Shown here piece after piece: positions 54,730 through 64,000 of a stretch of DNA of 64,000 nucleotides (positions are counted from its first letter, which is position 1; each line of letters starts with the position of its first letter). The position numbers were made by a program, and so were the translations under genes. Under the pieces are notes generated by a model. It saw only the letters and a program-made list of their open reading frames with translations. It did not search any database and was not told where the DNA came from. The stretch is from Scolanthus callimorphus (Eukaryota > Cnidaria > Anthozoa > Actiniaria > Edwardsiidae), in contig CM066916.1 of assembly GCA_033964015.1 (NCBI GenBank), positions 33,338,712 through 33,402,711 on the forward strand. The letters run 5' to 3'.

Positions 54730-55420
54730 ATAAGCTACTAGTACTTTTTTTGAGGTCGGCCTAGAGATGCGAACAGTAAGATGATCGACCACGAAAAGGA
54801 TGGACAACGCCGAGCGCTCCCACACAAGAGATTTCTGTGCTCTTGAAGAGCCAATCAGCTTCAAGCGTTCCCACGCCATGGCTAGTTTTGGGCGAGACTG
54901 CTCAACAACATCCAACACAGTTCGGGTAGTAGACAAAAAAAAGTACTTTCTAAAAGAAAAGTCTTGATGAGCGTAAAACAATAAGGATGCGCAGGAGCCA
55001 GGAGCCTTTCAAAAAACTTGTTTCCTATTTATTTATGCTTTCCTTTTACATGGGAAAACGGGCTGGCCCGCTTACCGAAATCTCGGGATTTTCAGTTTCA
55101 CCCCTGAAAGATACCAAAAAGGGCGGGGCATAATTAATTTGTTACCCTTAAAGATACCATCTAGAAATTTCCGTGTTTGAATACAATACTGCCTTTTATG
55201 TTGTCTGATTTATCGCGGTAGTCTCATTGAGTAACCCCTGTATTTCTTACAAGGTTTTTAGAAGCGAGGCGAGACCAAGCAATTTGACATCTTACGGTTC
55301 CAAAAGATACTCAAATCTTAGTGCAGATCACGAAAGAGGACAAGCCCGGTAATTTTACACTCGTTTCTCGCATTTTGTAAACGAGTGAAGCTTGGAGGCT
55401 CTGGTATCCAGGGCAGGGCC
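54730..55420. other. Upstream of the RING-like gene; repeat pieces only
   Basis: An inverted piece of the 32.7-33.1 kb element's interior (TTTCACCCCTGAAAGATACC) lies at about 55095. No exon was recognised. Confidence 0.45.
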
Positions 55421-55422
55421 GT

Positions 55423-55699
55423 AGCGCTTACTGGGGCCGGGGAGGCCCGTGCCCCCCTCCCCCCCCCCCAGTTTTTCCCCAAACAACCCCAGTTTTTCCC
55501 CAAACAACCCTTAAAACTCCCGATTTTGCACGTTGCATATCAAAGTTCTCCCAAAATGCAGTAATTTCACATGCTGGGCTCTAAATTTTCGGCGGGCTTC
55601 GCGCGCAAAAGAGTTTCATTTAAACTTTTCTTTAAAAACTGCCTTGAGATTTTTTATATGTCGTGCCCCCAGTTTTTGGAGGTCTGCTACGGCCCTGCA
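55423..55699. mobile_element. Element E, copy 2
   Basis: GCAGGGCCGTAGCGCTTACT at the left and TCTGCTACGGCCCTGCAGGG at the right are inverted. The interior matches the copy at 41153, including CCCCAAACAACCC (here duplicated) and ATGCTGGGCTCTAAATTTTC. Confidence 0.85.
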
Positions 55700-56361
55700 G
55701 GGTAATGAATTGGTAATAAATTTTACATTACTTGTAAGTATATCGCAGATGTTATTTCTATCTTTTAACGCTACTAATAAAACCCGCAACATAACTTCTA
55801 GTATATTCTGCAAAACTACTAATGCAGTATACGTTTATTGCCAGTGAGACCGAAATAGCTCCTTCTTCTTTTCAATTTAAAAACAAAAATGAATTTTCCC
55901 TCTAATTTTTTTCAAATTTTGGTACAAAGGAAGAACTTTCTTCTTGATAAATTTGAAGCGGAATTCAAAACGCTAGACATACTGTCAGCAGAAACCAATC
56001 AACTGTGACTGTTTGCACGCCGGTATTTCTTAAAATTTACCGCAGTAAGGGACCGTGGGAATGGTAACAGATGATTGGTTGCTTACAGAACTAAGGACCG
56101 ACCATTAGAAATACCCAGTTAGGGGGATGGGGGGGGGTGGTGTCTTTGCCTCCCAAAAAAATCCTAACTGGTGTGACAAGAACATTTGTGCTGAGAAAAA
56201 TCTGAAAAATCCTGCAGTTTGGCCACTCCAATTATCTAATGAAAAAATACATAGACATAGACTTATTTTATAATTATTGGGTACCAGTGTATGCATTGCT
56301 ACGCGATCTTCAAAATTCACTGGCGATTCTCAGTTTGGCGATTCTCATTTCTCTGAACCAG

Positions 56362-58518
56362 AAAGTCCAGTCAATCTACGGTTTGACGGGAACTAATTGC
56401 AACAAAGCTTTTTCGACGATTTGTACTACATTTAGTCTCCAAATGAACATACTAAAAGTCCCAAAAATCGGAGTACAGAACGCGCCGAAAACGGCAATGA
56501 CAATTCCATACAAAGCTGTATGAAAAACCACAGGGAGCCCCAAATCTCGAAAAATGCCAATATTAAGAAGAGTCACTTGATGAAACTTTAGACAATGCAA
56601 ATGGTTCGAATTATCCGAAAAACACTTTTGAACATAGATAATAGAGTTTTAGTTGATTCTCGTACTTTTATTAAATCATCAATTCTATTTCTCAGAGTTT
56701 GATATCTGGAAATCATAAGAGGCACAGTCTATAGTGACGCTTTTCGTTCGATAATTTATCTCCGTTGATAACCATACTATCTCAGATTAACAAATAATTT
56801 ATGTTAACATGCGTTACGTAGACATTTAAGAAAATAACAAGAGGAAAATAAAAAATAATTGGGATCGAGATATCACGAGATCGTTTACGCACTTTGTGAA
56901 ACTTTCCTAATCCTCAAAGTCAAGGCAGTGGCTCTTATTTCTAGCGTATGTTGAATAGAATATATATTGTTAGACACTAATGTCCCTGACTTCATATTCA
57001 GTGTTCAGCAGTAATAGCCACCAAAGAGAAGGCCAATTTTGCCAGCCGACTGGTCTCAGTCCGTGTCCTAATGAACCTCAGGCAAAGACGCCATAGGCGA
57101 GTTGGTGCGTGCGGATCTCTTACATTGTCCGCAAACAGTTAAAATCGGTCGTGCTTTGACAAGAGCACCGGAGAAAAATGCTGTCCTGAATGCAGTTGCA
57201 GCGCCCAATGTGGAGAGGGTACTTGGAAATGGACCCGCTGGTCGGTCAGAGTGAGGAGGAGCGATACGATCAGGACCGTAAAAGGGTTTCAGAGGTCGAA
57301 CGAACCCTTGGGGCCAGAAAATCAGGCTTTTGGTCACAAAACAGGAAGGAAACACGATAAAATGCTTAAATTTGGTTTGCACAGGATTGTTCCTTCTGTA
57401 AAACTGAGGACAACGCCCCCTCTCCAATAATGCGAGCTACGGGCCTCGCGATGATTTCACCGCGCAATTCCATCGCCCAATCTTCACACCTTGAACTTAA
57501 CTGTTTCACTGTCGACTTATAAAACACCCGTGGCTGTGATTTTCAGCAACAGTTGATGTTGGAAGGAGATTCTGTGGTTGGAAGGACGTGGGTCACCTGC
57601 CCGTTTCTCACACCAGCAGCTTCTAGTCCGGTTTGCCATAATTCATTGAATACAGACAAGAAATTTCCCTTTCGAGCTTGAAATATTTTGTGTTTGTTAT
57701 TGTGCTTTAGGGAGTCGAAATATTGCTACTTGCTGATGCAATTATAGAGAGCTGGCATGCTTCTTGAAGGCCGCTCGTGCCCTTTTCTATCCCGTAGCGG
57801 CGCGAAGTGGTGTTTTGCTGAGAACACGGACCGAGGCAAGCTAAGCTGGCACTAAAACTGGCCACTCTTTCAAATTGTTCATTGTGGCTATCAACTGAAG
57901 AGGATTTCAGGGACATGGAAATAAAATCCAACTTGCTTGACTTTGAAGTATATTTAGGGTTTCAGGAAACCAGTCAAACAGTGTCAATTAAACGATCTCG
58001 ATCCCAATATTTTGATTTTTGGTCTGGGTAATCCATGTTGTAATCAGATATTTGTTAATCTGAGATTAGTATGGCTATCGAAACGGAGACAATTTTAATA
58101 GCGGAGATAATTTTATTTCCTAGCCGGCGCCTCCTATTTCCAAATCTCAAACTCTTGCGCCAACTCAGAATTGAGTGATTATTTATTAAAATACGAGAAA
58201 ACAACTAAAACGTGTGCCATTTATGTTCAAAATATAGTTTCGGAATAATGTGAATCATTTGTATTGTCGAAAGTTTGCACAAGACGAGTCTATTTAAAAT
58301 CTTCTGCATTTTTCGAGATTGGGCTCCCTGTGGTTTTCATACAAGCCTTGAAGGGAACTTTCAATTGCCGTTTTCGGCGTGTTCCTGTGCTCTGATTTTT
58401 GGGACTTTTAGTATGTTCATTTGGGGACTAAATATAGCGCAAAACCGTCGAAAAAGCTTTTGTTGCAATTAGTTCCCGGTTGACCCCTTTTTGAGCGTAG
58501 ATTGACTGGACCAATTTT
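56362..58518. mobile_element. 2.16-kb element with about 520-bp inverted arms and a unique centre
   Basis: The left arm (GTCCAGTCAATCTACG, GGGAACTAATTGCAACAAAG, CAAATGAACATACTAAAAGT, ATTGGGATCGAGAT) is mirrored at the right (ATCTCGATCCCAATATTTTG, ACTTTTAGTATGTTCATTTG, TTTTGTTGCAATTAGTTCCC, GTAGATTGACTGGAC). Arms run about 56362-56885 and 57983-58518 with moderate divergence. The 1.1-kb centre has minus-strand coding-like pieces (57931-57710, with FERVASFSASLACLGP; about 57675-57550, with FNELWQTGLEAAGVRNGQVT), unidentified. Confidence 0.75.
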
Positions 58519-58883
58519 GGCACTTCCTTGCTCGAGCATACCCTAATTTGACCTCAAATGATACCGCGACCTGTCTCTATATTGAGACTTACGACCTACG
58601 TGAAACTCTTGATTGACGTGGCAAACCAGACGCGACTTGGAAACGAAAAGTAAAGGGTGCATGTGTGACTGAAAACGAGTGTACCCCCTAAAAGACTACA
58701 CAACAGTCATCCCAAACGGGAGTTCCACCCCTTCGCTTGGGAAACGGTCAACTCATCTACGTCTACTTTATTACTAATAAAACTTGCTCATAACATCAGT
58801 ATAAATCAATATATATGTATTAAAAAATATATAACAATTTCAAATAAATAAATATTCTCAAAAATATCTAGAAAAATAGACTC

Positions 58884-59325
58884 TTAAAACCATTGGCCGT
58901 TCTCTGTCATGTTTGATAAGCTCCTCTTTAAATTTAGTGCGGTCCTCTTATTTGCAACATAACGGCAGGTTATTCCAATGTTAATCCCCCATCGAAAGAA
59001 ACGTTTTGCATGTTGGTTGCAATTTGAATGGGGTCTCAAGAACCGCTTGGAGTTACCATTCCTTGAGGGCCTGGCCAAAGGAACCAGAAGGGCTCTCTCT
59101 CAATGTCCACCGGTTCCATATAAACAACTTGATGCGGGAACATTGACATCCGAGAGAAAGAGAGTCCACCTGCCCTCAAGGGATGGCCACTCCAGCTTAC
59201 TCAGCATATTTGTTACAACCCCTGGTTCTCTCAGATAGTTATTAAAGCACTCTTGCTGCACTGCGCTGTACCATATCAAGGCGATGTTTGTCCTTTTGGA
59301 GGTATGGGTACCAGACACACTGAGT
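58884..59325 (-). pseudogene. LINE reverse-transcriptase C-terminal remnant
   Basis: The minus strand reads QCVWYPYLQKDKHRLDMVQR, SAARVL, then after a shift NNYLREPGVVTNMLSKLEWP, SLEG, then LARPSRNGNSKRFLRPHSNC and KRFFRWGI. This follows the LINE pattern SSVWDPY...LE.VQRRAAR...VT.ML..L.WP.LE.RR...R...S..FF.RTI..WN. Frameshifts show it is dead. Confidence 0.8.
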
Positions 59326-59365
59326 TTGCATATTCCAACTTAGGCCTAACTAGGCTACGGATAGG

Positions 59366-59570
59366 CGGACCGTTTACACTACGAAATACCACGGATACAC
59401 AATGATCCCACTTTCAAAAAGTAGATGCGTCTCCGCGGAGATTTGACCCCAATCTGTGATAGTTTGATCCCGGATTGACAAATTTGTGTGTAAACGGCAA
59501 AACGTATCCGTTGACAAATGCTACTGGATTCGTCATGTATCCGGGACAATTTGCTCTAGTGTAAACGGGG
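59366..59570. mobile_element. Small TIR repeat with CCGTTTACACTA ends
   Basis: GACCGTTTACACTACGAAAT and TCTAGTGTAAACGGGGTC are inverted about 200 bp apart. The CACTA-type ends resemble those at 11397 and 19068. Confidence 0.7.
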
Positions 59571-59902
59571 TCTTTTGAAAGGCCTGGATTTAGGGACGGA
59601 CCATTTATAGTAGTTAATACTTAAGGGGGGAGGGGGGGGAGGTTGATTCCCAAAAAACATTAGCGCAAGCAAAGCTGGTGGCGAAAAAAAAACCGAGCAA
59701 ACTAACTTTAAAAACTCTCCTGATTTACCGTTTTTAGGGAACCTGATGTCTTTTGAAATAGAGGGATTTTTCGCCATACAACAAAAAAAAAACGTTTAGA
59801 TTGGTAGATATTCTCGGCTTGGGTCAGATACGCAGCGAGAACCCCAACGAAGGTCCGTCACGGAAGCGAGGTCGAATTAGCATACTGTTTGTTACTTTAC
59901 AA

Positions 59903-60001
59903 AATGGCGGCCGAAGGACACGTATTTTCCTTCGCCGTTTTACGTGTTCAGTGGATATTTTCACGAGGTTTTTTGATGTTTATTTGGGATCCGAGCTAAA
60001 G
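59903..60001 (+). other. Possible untethered first exon (ATGGCGGCC ... donor GTGAGT)
   Basis: ACAAAATGGCGGCCGAAGGA is a good start context and AAAGGTGAGT a strong donor at 60002. The frame from the ATG gives 31 codons (MAAEGHVFSFAVLRVQWIFS and onward) and stops eight bases before the donor. It could be a 5' untranslated exon of a gene continuing beyond the window, or chance. Confidence 0.25.
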
Positions 60002-60004
60002 GTG

Positions 60005-60900
60005 AGTCAACTGTCTTGATAAAGTCATCTTGGAAGTTTAGATGGTAAAAAACCGTGCTTGATTCAAGTTTCCCCACACGTCGCGTGACCGTGAGCTTTG
60101 AACGGTTAAATCTTTGGGAGAACAATTTGAAAGAAAAAACCATTTGTTTTTACCCTAAAGTTTTGGAAAATTGAGTCTCATTATCCAAGAGGGCCACCAG
60201 AAAACACAAGAAATTATGGGTGTCTGATATATTTCTACATATGTAAATATAAGCTTGAAGTTCTAACAGTTTCTTCAAATTATAAAGCTGATCTGTATCT
60301 TACTACATAAACTTAAGTCTTACTGTTGTATACTAAGCAATTATAAATCTGCATGCGACTCTCTCTTTCCTCCTATGAAAATTTACTTGATTTTATTGAC
60401 ACTAGATGTGTATTTATAGAATATTAGTGAAGTTTTATATGAAAGGATGGACTCTTAATACAAATACTTGCAATGTTCGGCATTATACAATACAATGGAC
60501 TCTTTCCCTTTCAATGTGAAAGCCTTTAGGCTAATTACATTTAATAGCATCAATGCTATTATTAATTTGAACACCAATGAAATAACCAATTTGGCATTTC
60601 ATTGATGTTATATAATAAAATTGAATATTAAATGACCATGCACTTGGAGATACTAATGTTAAGTTCTTGTTTGGTATCTTGACTCATGGAGTTATTATGC
60701 GGGACAATAACTCCATGCTTGACTCTTGTGTAAATGTTCAACAAATGGAAATAAAATTAATATGTCCACATGGCCATGTAATAATTAATATCCTCTTTAT
60801 AATAATATGGTGATGATTGTAACAACTGATTCTTTGTGATTGTCATGGTGACAACATTTAAATGGAAACTTATGGGTTTGGAGCCCTTTCTTTTAGTAGG
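60005..60900. other. Intergenic, no gene seen
   Basis: AT-rich, no exon or clear repeat recognised. An inverted CATGGAGTTATTATGCGGGA / AATAACTCCATG hairpin lies near 60685-60718. Confidence 0.45.
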
Positions 60901-60903
60901 GCT

Positions 60904-62800
60904 TCAGCATATCTGAGTTTTCTTTAGGCACATTGATGCTGCAGGGTGTTCCTTGAGTGCATCAAAAGAAACCACCTTAAAGTCACTGTCAATGAAATTC
61001 TCCCGGTCTCTCAGTTTCCATTTCAGAATTGTTTGTGCTGCAAGGACCTTTTTGCACATGGGATTCAGCTGTTTTGTTATTAGAAATAAGAAACACATGA
61101 TTGGTGATTGCTTTAATGCATGCCGAGCTGAGTCAAACCTGTGCACTTCATTTCTTGGCCCAAGAACAAATTACACCGTCTTGCCAAGCGTGTCTTCAAG
61201 ATGTAGTGAGTTTGATTAGAACTGTTTTCTTCATTAGGAGTTTCAGGCTGGTAATCAGATGCATAGGAGTAGTACTCTCACATGTGCTGGTCGAGGTTCA
61301 GAATGTTAAGTAAAACCTGTACAGTCCGATGTAGATGGTGCTTGAGTTGAGGCTTGATCCAAACATTTAGAACTGTCCTCTTCTTCTCGCATGCTGATAA
61401 CTTCCTCATAGTCGTCTTCTTCTTCCTCCTCCTCAACTGGTAGAAGTGGCTGGTTGTTCCGGTATTTCCCTCTCCAGGTCCTGCCAGAGTGTCGATGGCA
61501 ACCGCTTCATCGCACCTTGTCATGTTATATACATCAAGTAGGCAGGAATAGGAGTGTCAGACTAGACGTTTGCTTCCCAACATGTGGAGAGGTAAGTTTC
61601 TTCTTTTTGGAGAGAGGATGAATGGAAATGATACAGATTTGGCCCCTCAGCTTTTTTGTCAGGTTCACTGTCAGCATCCAAAAATTCAACTGTCCCTGGG
61701 CATCATTCCACCACCACACACGCTCCAAATGAGCTTGATACCACCTTGAATACTTCTGATCTTTGAGAAAATCATGCTTGAAGACTGTATTTGGGAGTTT
61801 GAAATGTTGCTGCTGTTAGGGTTGTTGGAACATCAGAGACATAAGTTGAGCCAAAATTCCAGTCTTCTGCTCTGCCTGAATTTGAAGAAAACATGATATG
61901 GCCTGGTCGGTTACTAGAAGTTGAAAGTGTGTTGCTTTTTATGGTACTAAACATTCTCTCTTCATTTTCGGCATGGTCAAAGCTCCAGAAATGAGTATGA
62001 GTTGCAAGGGTAAAATGTAAAAAAATGTAAAATGTTTGCACTTGTAAGGGTGCATGGGAAACCAGATTATGTATGTACTTGCCATAGAGCTTTGAAATGT
62101 AAGATTAGTTGTTGTGCAAAAATAACAATTGCTATCCTATTGTCAGCAGCTCTCTTTATTTCTTTGTCCCCTAAGATAAGTTCCATAATATTGTTAAAAA
62201 GATTTGTTTGATCTTTGTTCAGGTGGTGAGGCATTTCATCAAAGAATATTTGTGATCTGATTAGACAGATCATGCATTGGACTGGTTCACAAGTAAGGTT
62301 TTCATAGGATTGTAGGTTAAGATCTTTGAGACTTGCAGTTGGTTGTTGAAAAGCAATCCAGGAACCCTCTGTATACCTTTTAGTCTTCCTTCAACTGTTG
62401 GTCATACTCAGGCTTCTTGTCGGTTTCACTAAAAAAAGGCATCGCCCCCTTAGTTCTGTCTTTAATTGTGTATACTTAAACCTTGGTTTTGCTGTTTGAT
62501 TTAGGGATCTTTTCTTCCCTAGTGGCCTCTAAGCACAACATTCTGTCAACTAAGGAAACCTGTGGACATCAGAAAAAGTCATCAGCTCATGGCTCATGAT
62601 GTTATGCATTCACATGCAGAGCAAAAGTAATGGCCTCCCTTTGCTGTCCAGCCTCAAATGCAACAGCAGGCCATCTCCCTTGAAAAAACTCATCTCATCA
62701 TGCAAAGCAATGCCAGGGCTGTATTCTATGTTCTTGTGTAGCTCCTGTAAACATTCGCACCTTGTTTCTACAAATGCTATCTGCTCAACATCAGTGCTTC
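60904..62800 (-). pseudogene. Frameshifted copy of a repeated protein family (GDGPAVAFEAGQ type)
   Basis: Minus-strand pieces, in order: VEQIAFVETRCECLQELHKN, MSFFKGDG then after a shift PAVAFEAGQQREAITFALHV; SLKDLNLQSYENLTCEPVQC, MPHHLNKDQTNLFNNIMELI; HAENEERMFSTIKSNTLSTS, NRPGHIMF; KYSRWYQAHLERVWWWNDAQ then, shifted, TVEFLDADSEPDKKAEGPNL, YHFHSSSLQKEETYLSTCWE; PIPAYLMYIT; an acidic block (EEEEEEDDYEEVISMREEED); and near the end FDALKEHPAASMCLKK. I recall these blocks in this order from abundant unannotated coral proteins, probably mobile-element encoded; this is unverified. Several frameshifts and stops show this copy is broken. Confidence 0.55.
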
Positions 62801-62829
62801 ATCTTGCAACTACTGGTATGTAGACTTCA

Positions 62830-63490
62830 GGCTTCTCAATTTCAGCTTGAACATCTACTGTAAGGCCTGTGGATTCTGATATTCTTATTTATTAAATGTA
62901 AAGCAGGATCATATGCAAAGACCATGAAAACCAAAGCCGTGATTGGCAGTGGTTGAGTGATCATGCCAAACTGTTAGCTATCTTGTTCTCTCTGTTTCAA
63001 TTGTCTTGCATTGATTCTAGATTCTGCTCATCACCTAGCTCCCCCAATTCTTCTAGTCCCTTTGAAACTTCAACTCTGTGAGCTTGGCATAGTAGTCATG
63101 GTTTTTGCACCTCATATTTCCTGTGTTTTTCAAGCATTTTTTTTTTTCAGATTCTTATAGGGGATGCTTTCTTCCCTCTACTGTAAATTCTTTTTGACTA
63201 TTCCCCTTTCTTATCAATAACTAATTGTCATATTTCCTAGGCACAATTAGCTCTCTACACTATATTCTCCATTCCTGATTTTAAGTTTTAATGTTTCAGT
63301 TAATTGCTGGTTGGTCTCAGGAACTGATATGATATCTCTCCCCTCATGCCACGCAGCTTTTTCCTCCTAACCTCCTCCCATTGGTATTATTGTGCAAGCA
63401 ATTTAATAGGTGGACGTTAACCCCTCTTTGATTAAGAACTCTTGTGCAACTTGTCCCCCATTCTTAGCTAGCGGTATCTCCTGGCTTTAT
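62830..63490. other. No gene seen between the two remnants
   Basis: T/C-rich AT-biased sequence. No exon recognised. Confidence 0.4.
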
Positions 63491-63499
63491 TGGTTTATT

Positions 63500-63990
63500 A
63501 TTTAGTCACTGCGAAATTTTAATTCATTCTTTTATCACCTCTAAATTAGACTACTGTAATTCTTTGCTCGGGCGTTAAAGCTGAGCAAATTAGAAAACTA
63601 CAATATGTTCAGAATTCGGCAGCAAGACTTCTAACAGGAACCAGAAAATCTGAAAATATTACACCTATTCTCAAAAGTCTCCAGGGGGGAAACCTGTACA
63701 TGAAAGGATTGATTTCAAACTTCTTCTTACTTTCAAAGCTCTCACTAATCTGGCACCGCCCTATCTCCAAGAAATTACATCCTTATAAACCTACAGGTCG
63801 CTCCACTCTTCAAATAAAGGACTCTTGTTGTACCTCGTTACAAGCTCAAAACATATGGGTACAGGTATTTTTCTTTTCAAGCCCCCTCACTCTGGACTCC
63901 CTACCAGTTGAAGTGCGACTATGTACTGACCTCGGTGCGTTTAAAAAAAAATCAAAACATTCTGTTTAAACGCGCGTTCCATGTATGAGT
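63500..63990 (+). pseudogene. LINE reverse-transcriptase 3' end, remnant at window edge
   Basis: The plus strand reads SKLDYCNSL, KLRKLQ-like QIRKLQYVQNSAARLLTGTR, KSENITPILKSLQG, then in shifted frames ERIDFKLLLTFKALTNLAPP, YLQEI, VPRYKLKTYGYRYFSFQAPS and LWTPYQLK. This is the standard C-terminal run of CR1/L2-like LINE reverse transcriptases (LQ.VQN.AARL.TGTR...ITP.L..L...R..FK.LL..FKAL...AP.YL...). Indels break the frame. Confidence 0.85.
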
Positions 63991-64000
63991 TTGTAAATGC

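Overview
This is a gene-sparse, AT-rich stretch of animal nuclear DNA, most likely from an anthozoan cnidarian (a stony coral or sea anemone). The reasons are spliced genes with GT..AG introns, animal-type orthologues (UNG, TMEM127, YKT6), an integrase-core gene and a RING-like gene whose closest relatives, as I recall, are unannotated cnidarian families, and a very high load of short foldback transposons. The assignment to Anthozoa is an inference; no database search was possible.

Layout. 0-3 kb: the last six exons of uracil-DNA glycosylase (+). 6.7-10.5 kb: complete three-exon TMEM127 (-). 11.0-16.6 kb: complete eight-exon YKT6 (+). TMEM127 and YKT6 are head to head with about 520 bp between their start codons, suggesting a shared promoter. 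23.2-44.4 kb: a five-exon gene (+) for a 410-residue protein with a retroviral-type integrase core. Its frame is open and all splice phases agree, but its introns are filled with transposon debris. 45.4-54.7 kb: a broken gene (-) for a RING-like protein whose last exon is present in three decaying tandem copies plus a fourth, more diverged copy. 56.4-58.5 kb: a long-inverted-repeat element. 60.9-62.8 kb: a frameshifted copy (-) of a repeated protein family. 58.9-59.3 and 63.5-64.0 kb: LINE remnants.

Between and inside the genes almost everything recognisable is repeat-derived: at least five non-LTR retrotransposon fragments, two tRNA-derived SINE-like pieces, two hammerhead-ribozyme-like motifs, and over twenty-five foldback or terminal-inverted-repeat elements, several nested. 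One foldback at 47.36-47.88 kb has a near-perfect 9-bp target duplication and interrupts a tandem copy of the RING-like exon.

The conserved genes act in unrelated cell processes (DNA repair, endosome/mTOR signalling, membrane fusion). Nothing suggests a dedicated gene cluster. The most interesting items are the intact integrase-core gene, the RING-like gene undergoing exon triplication and decay, and the ribozyme motifs.
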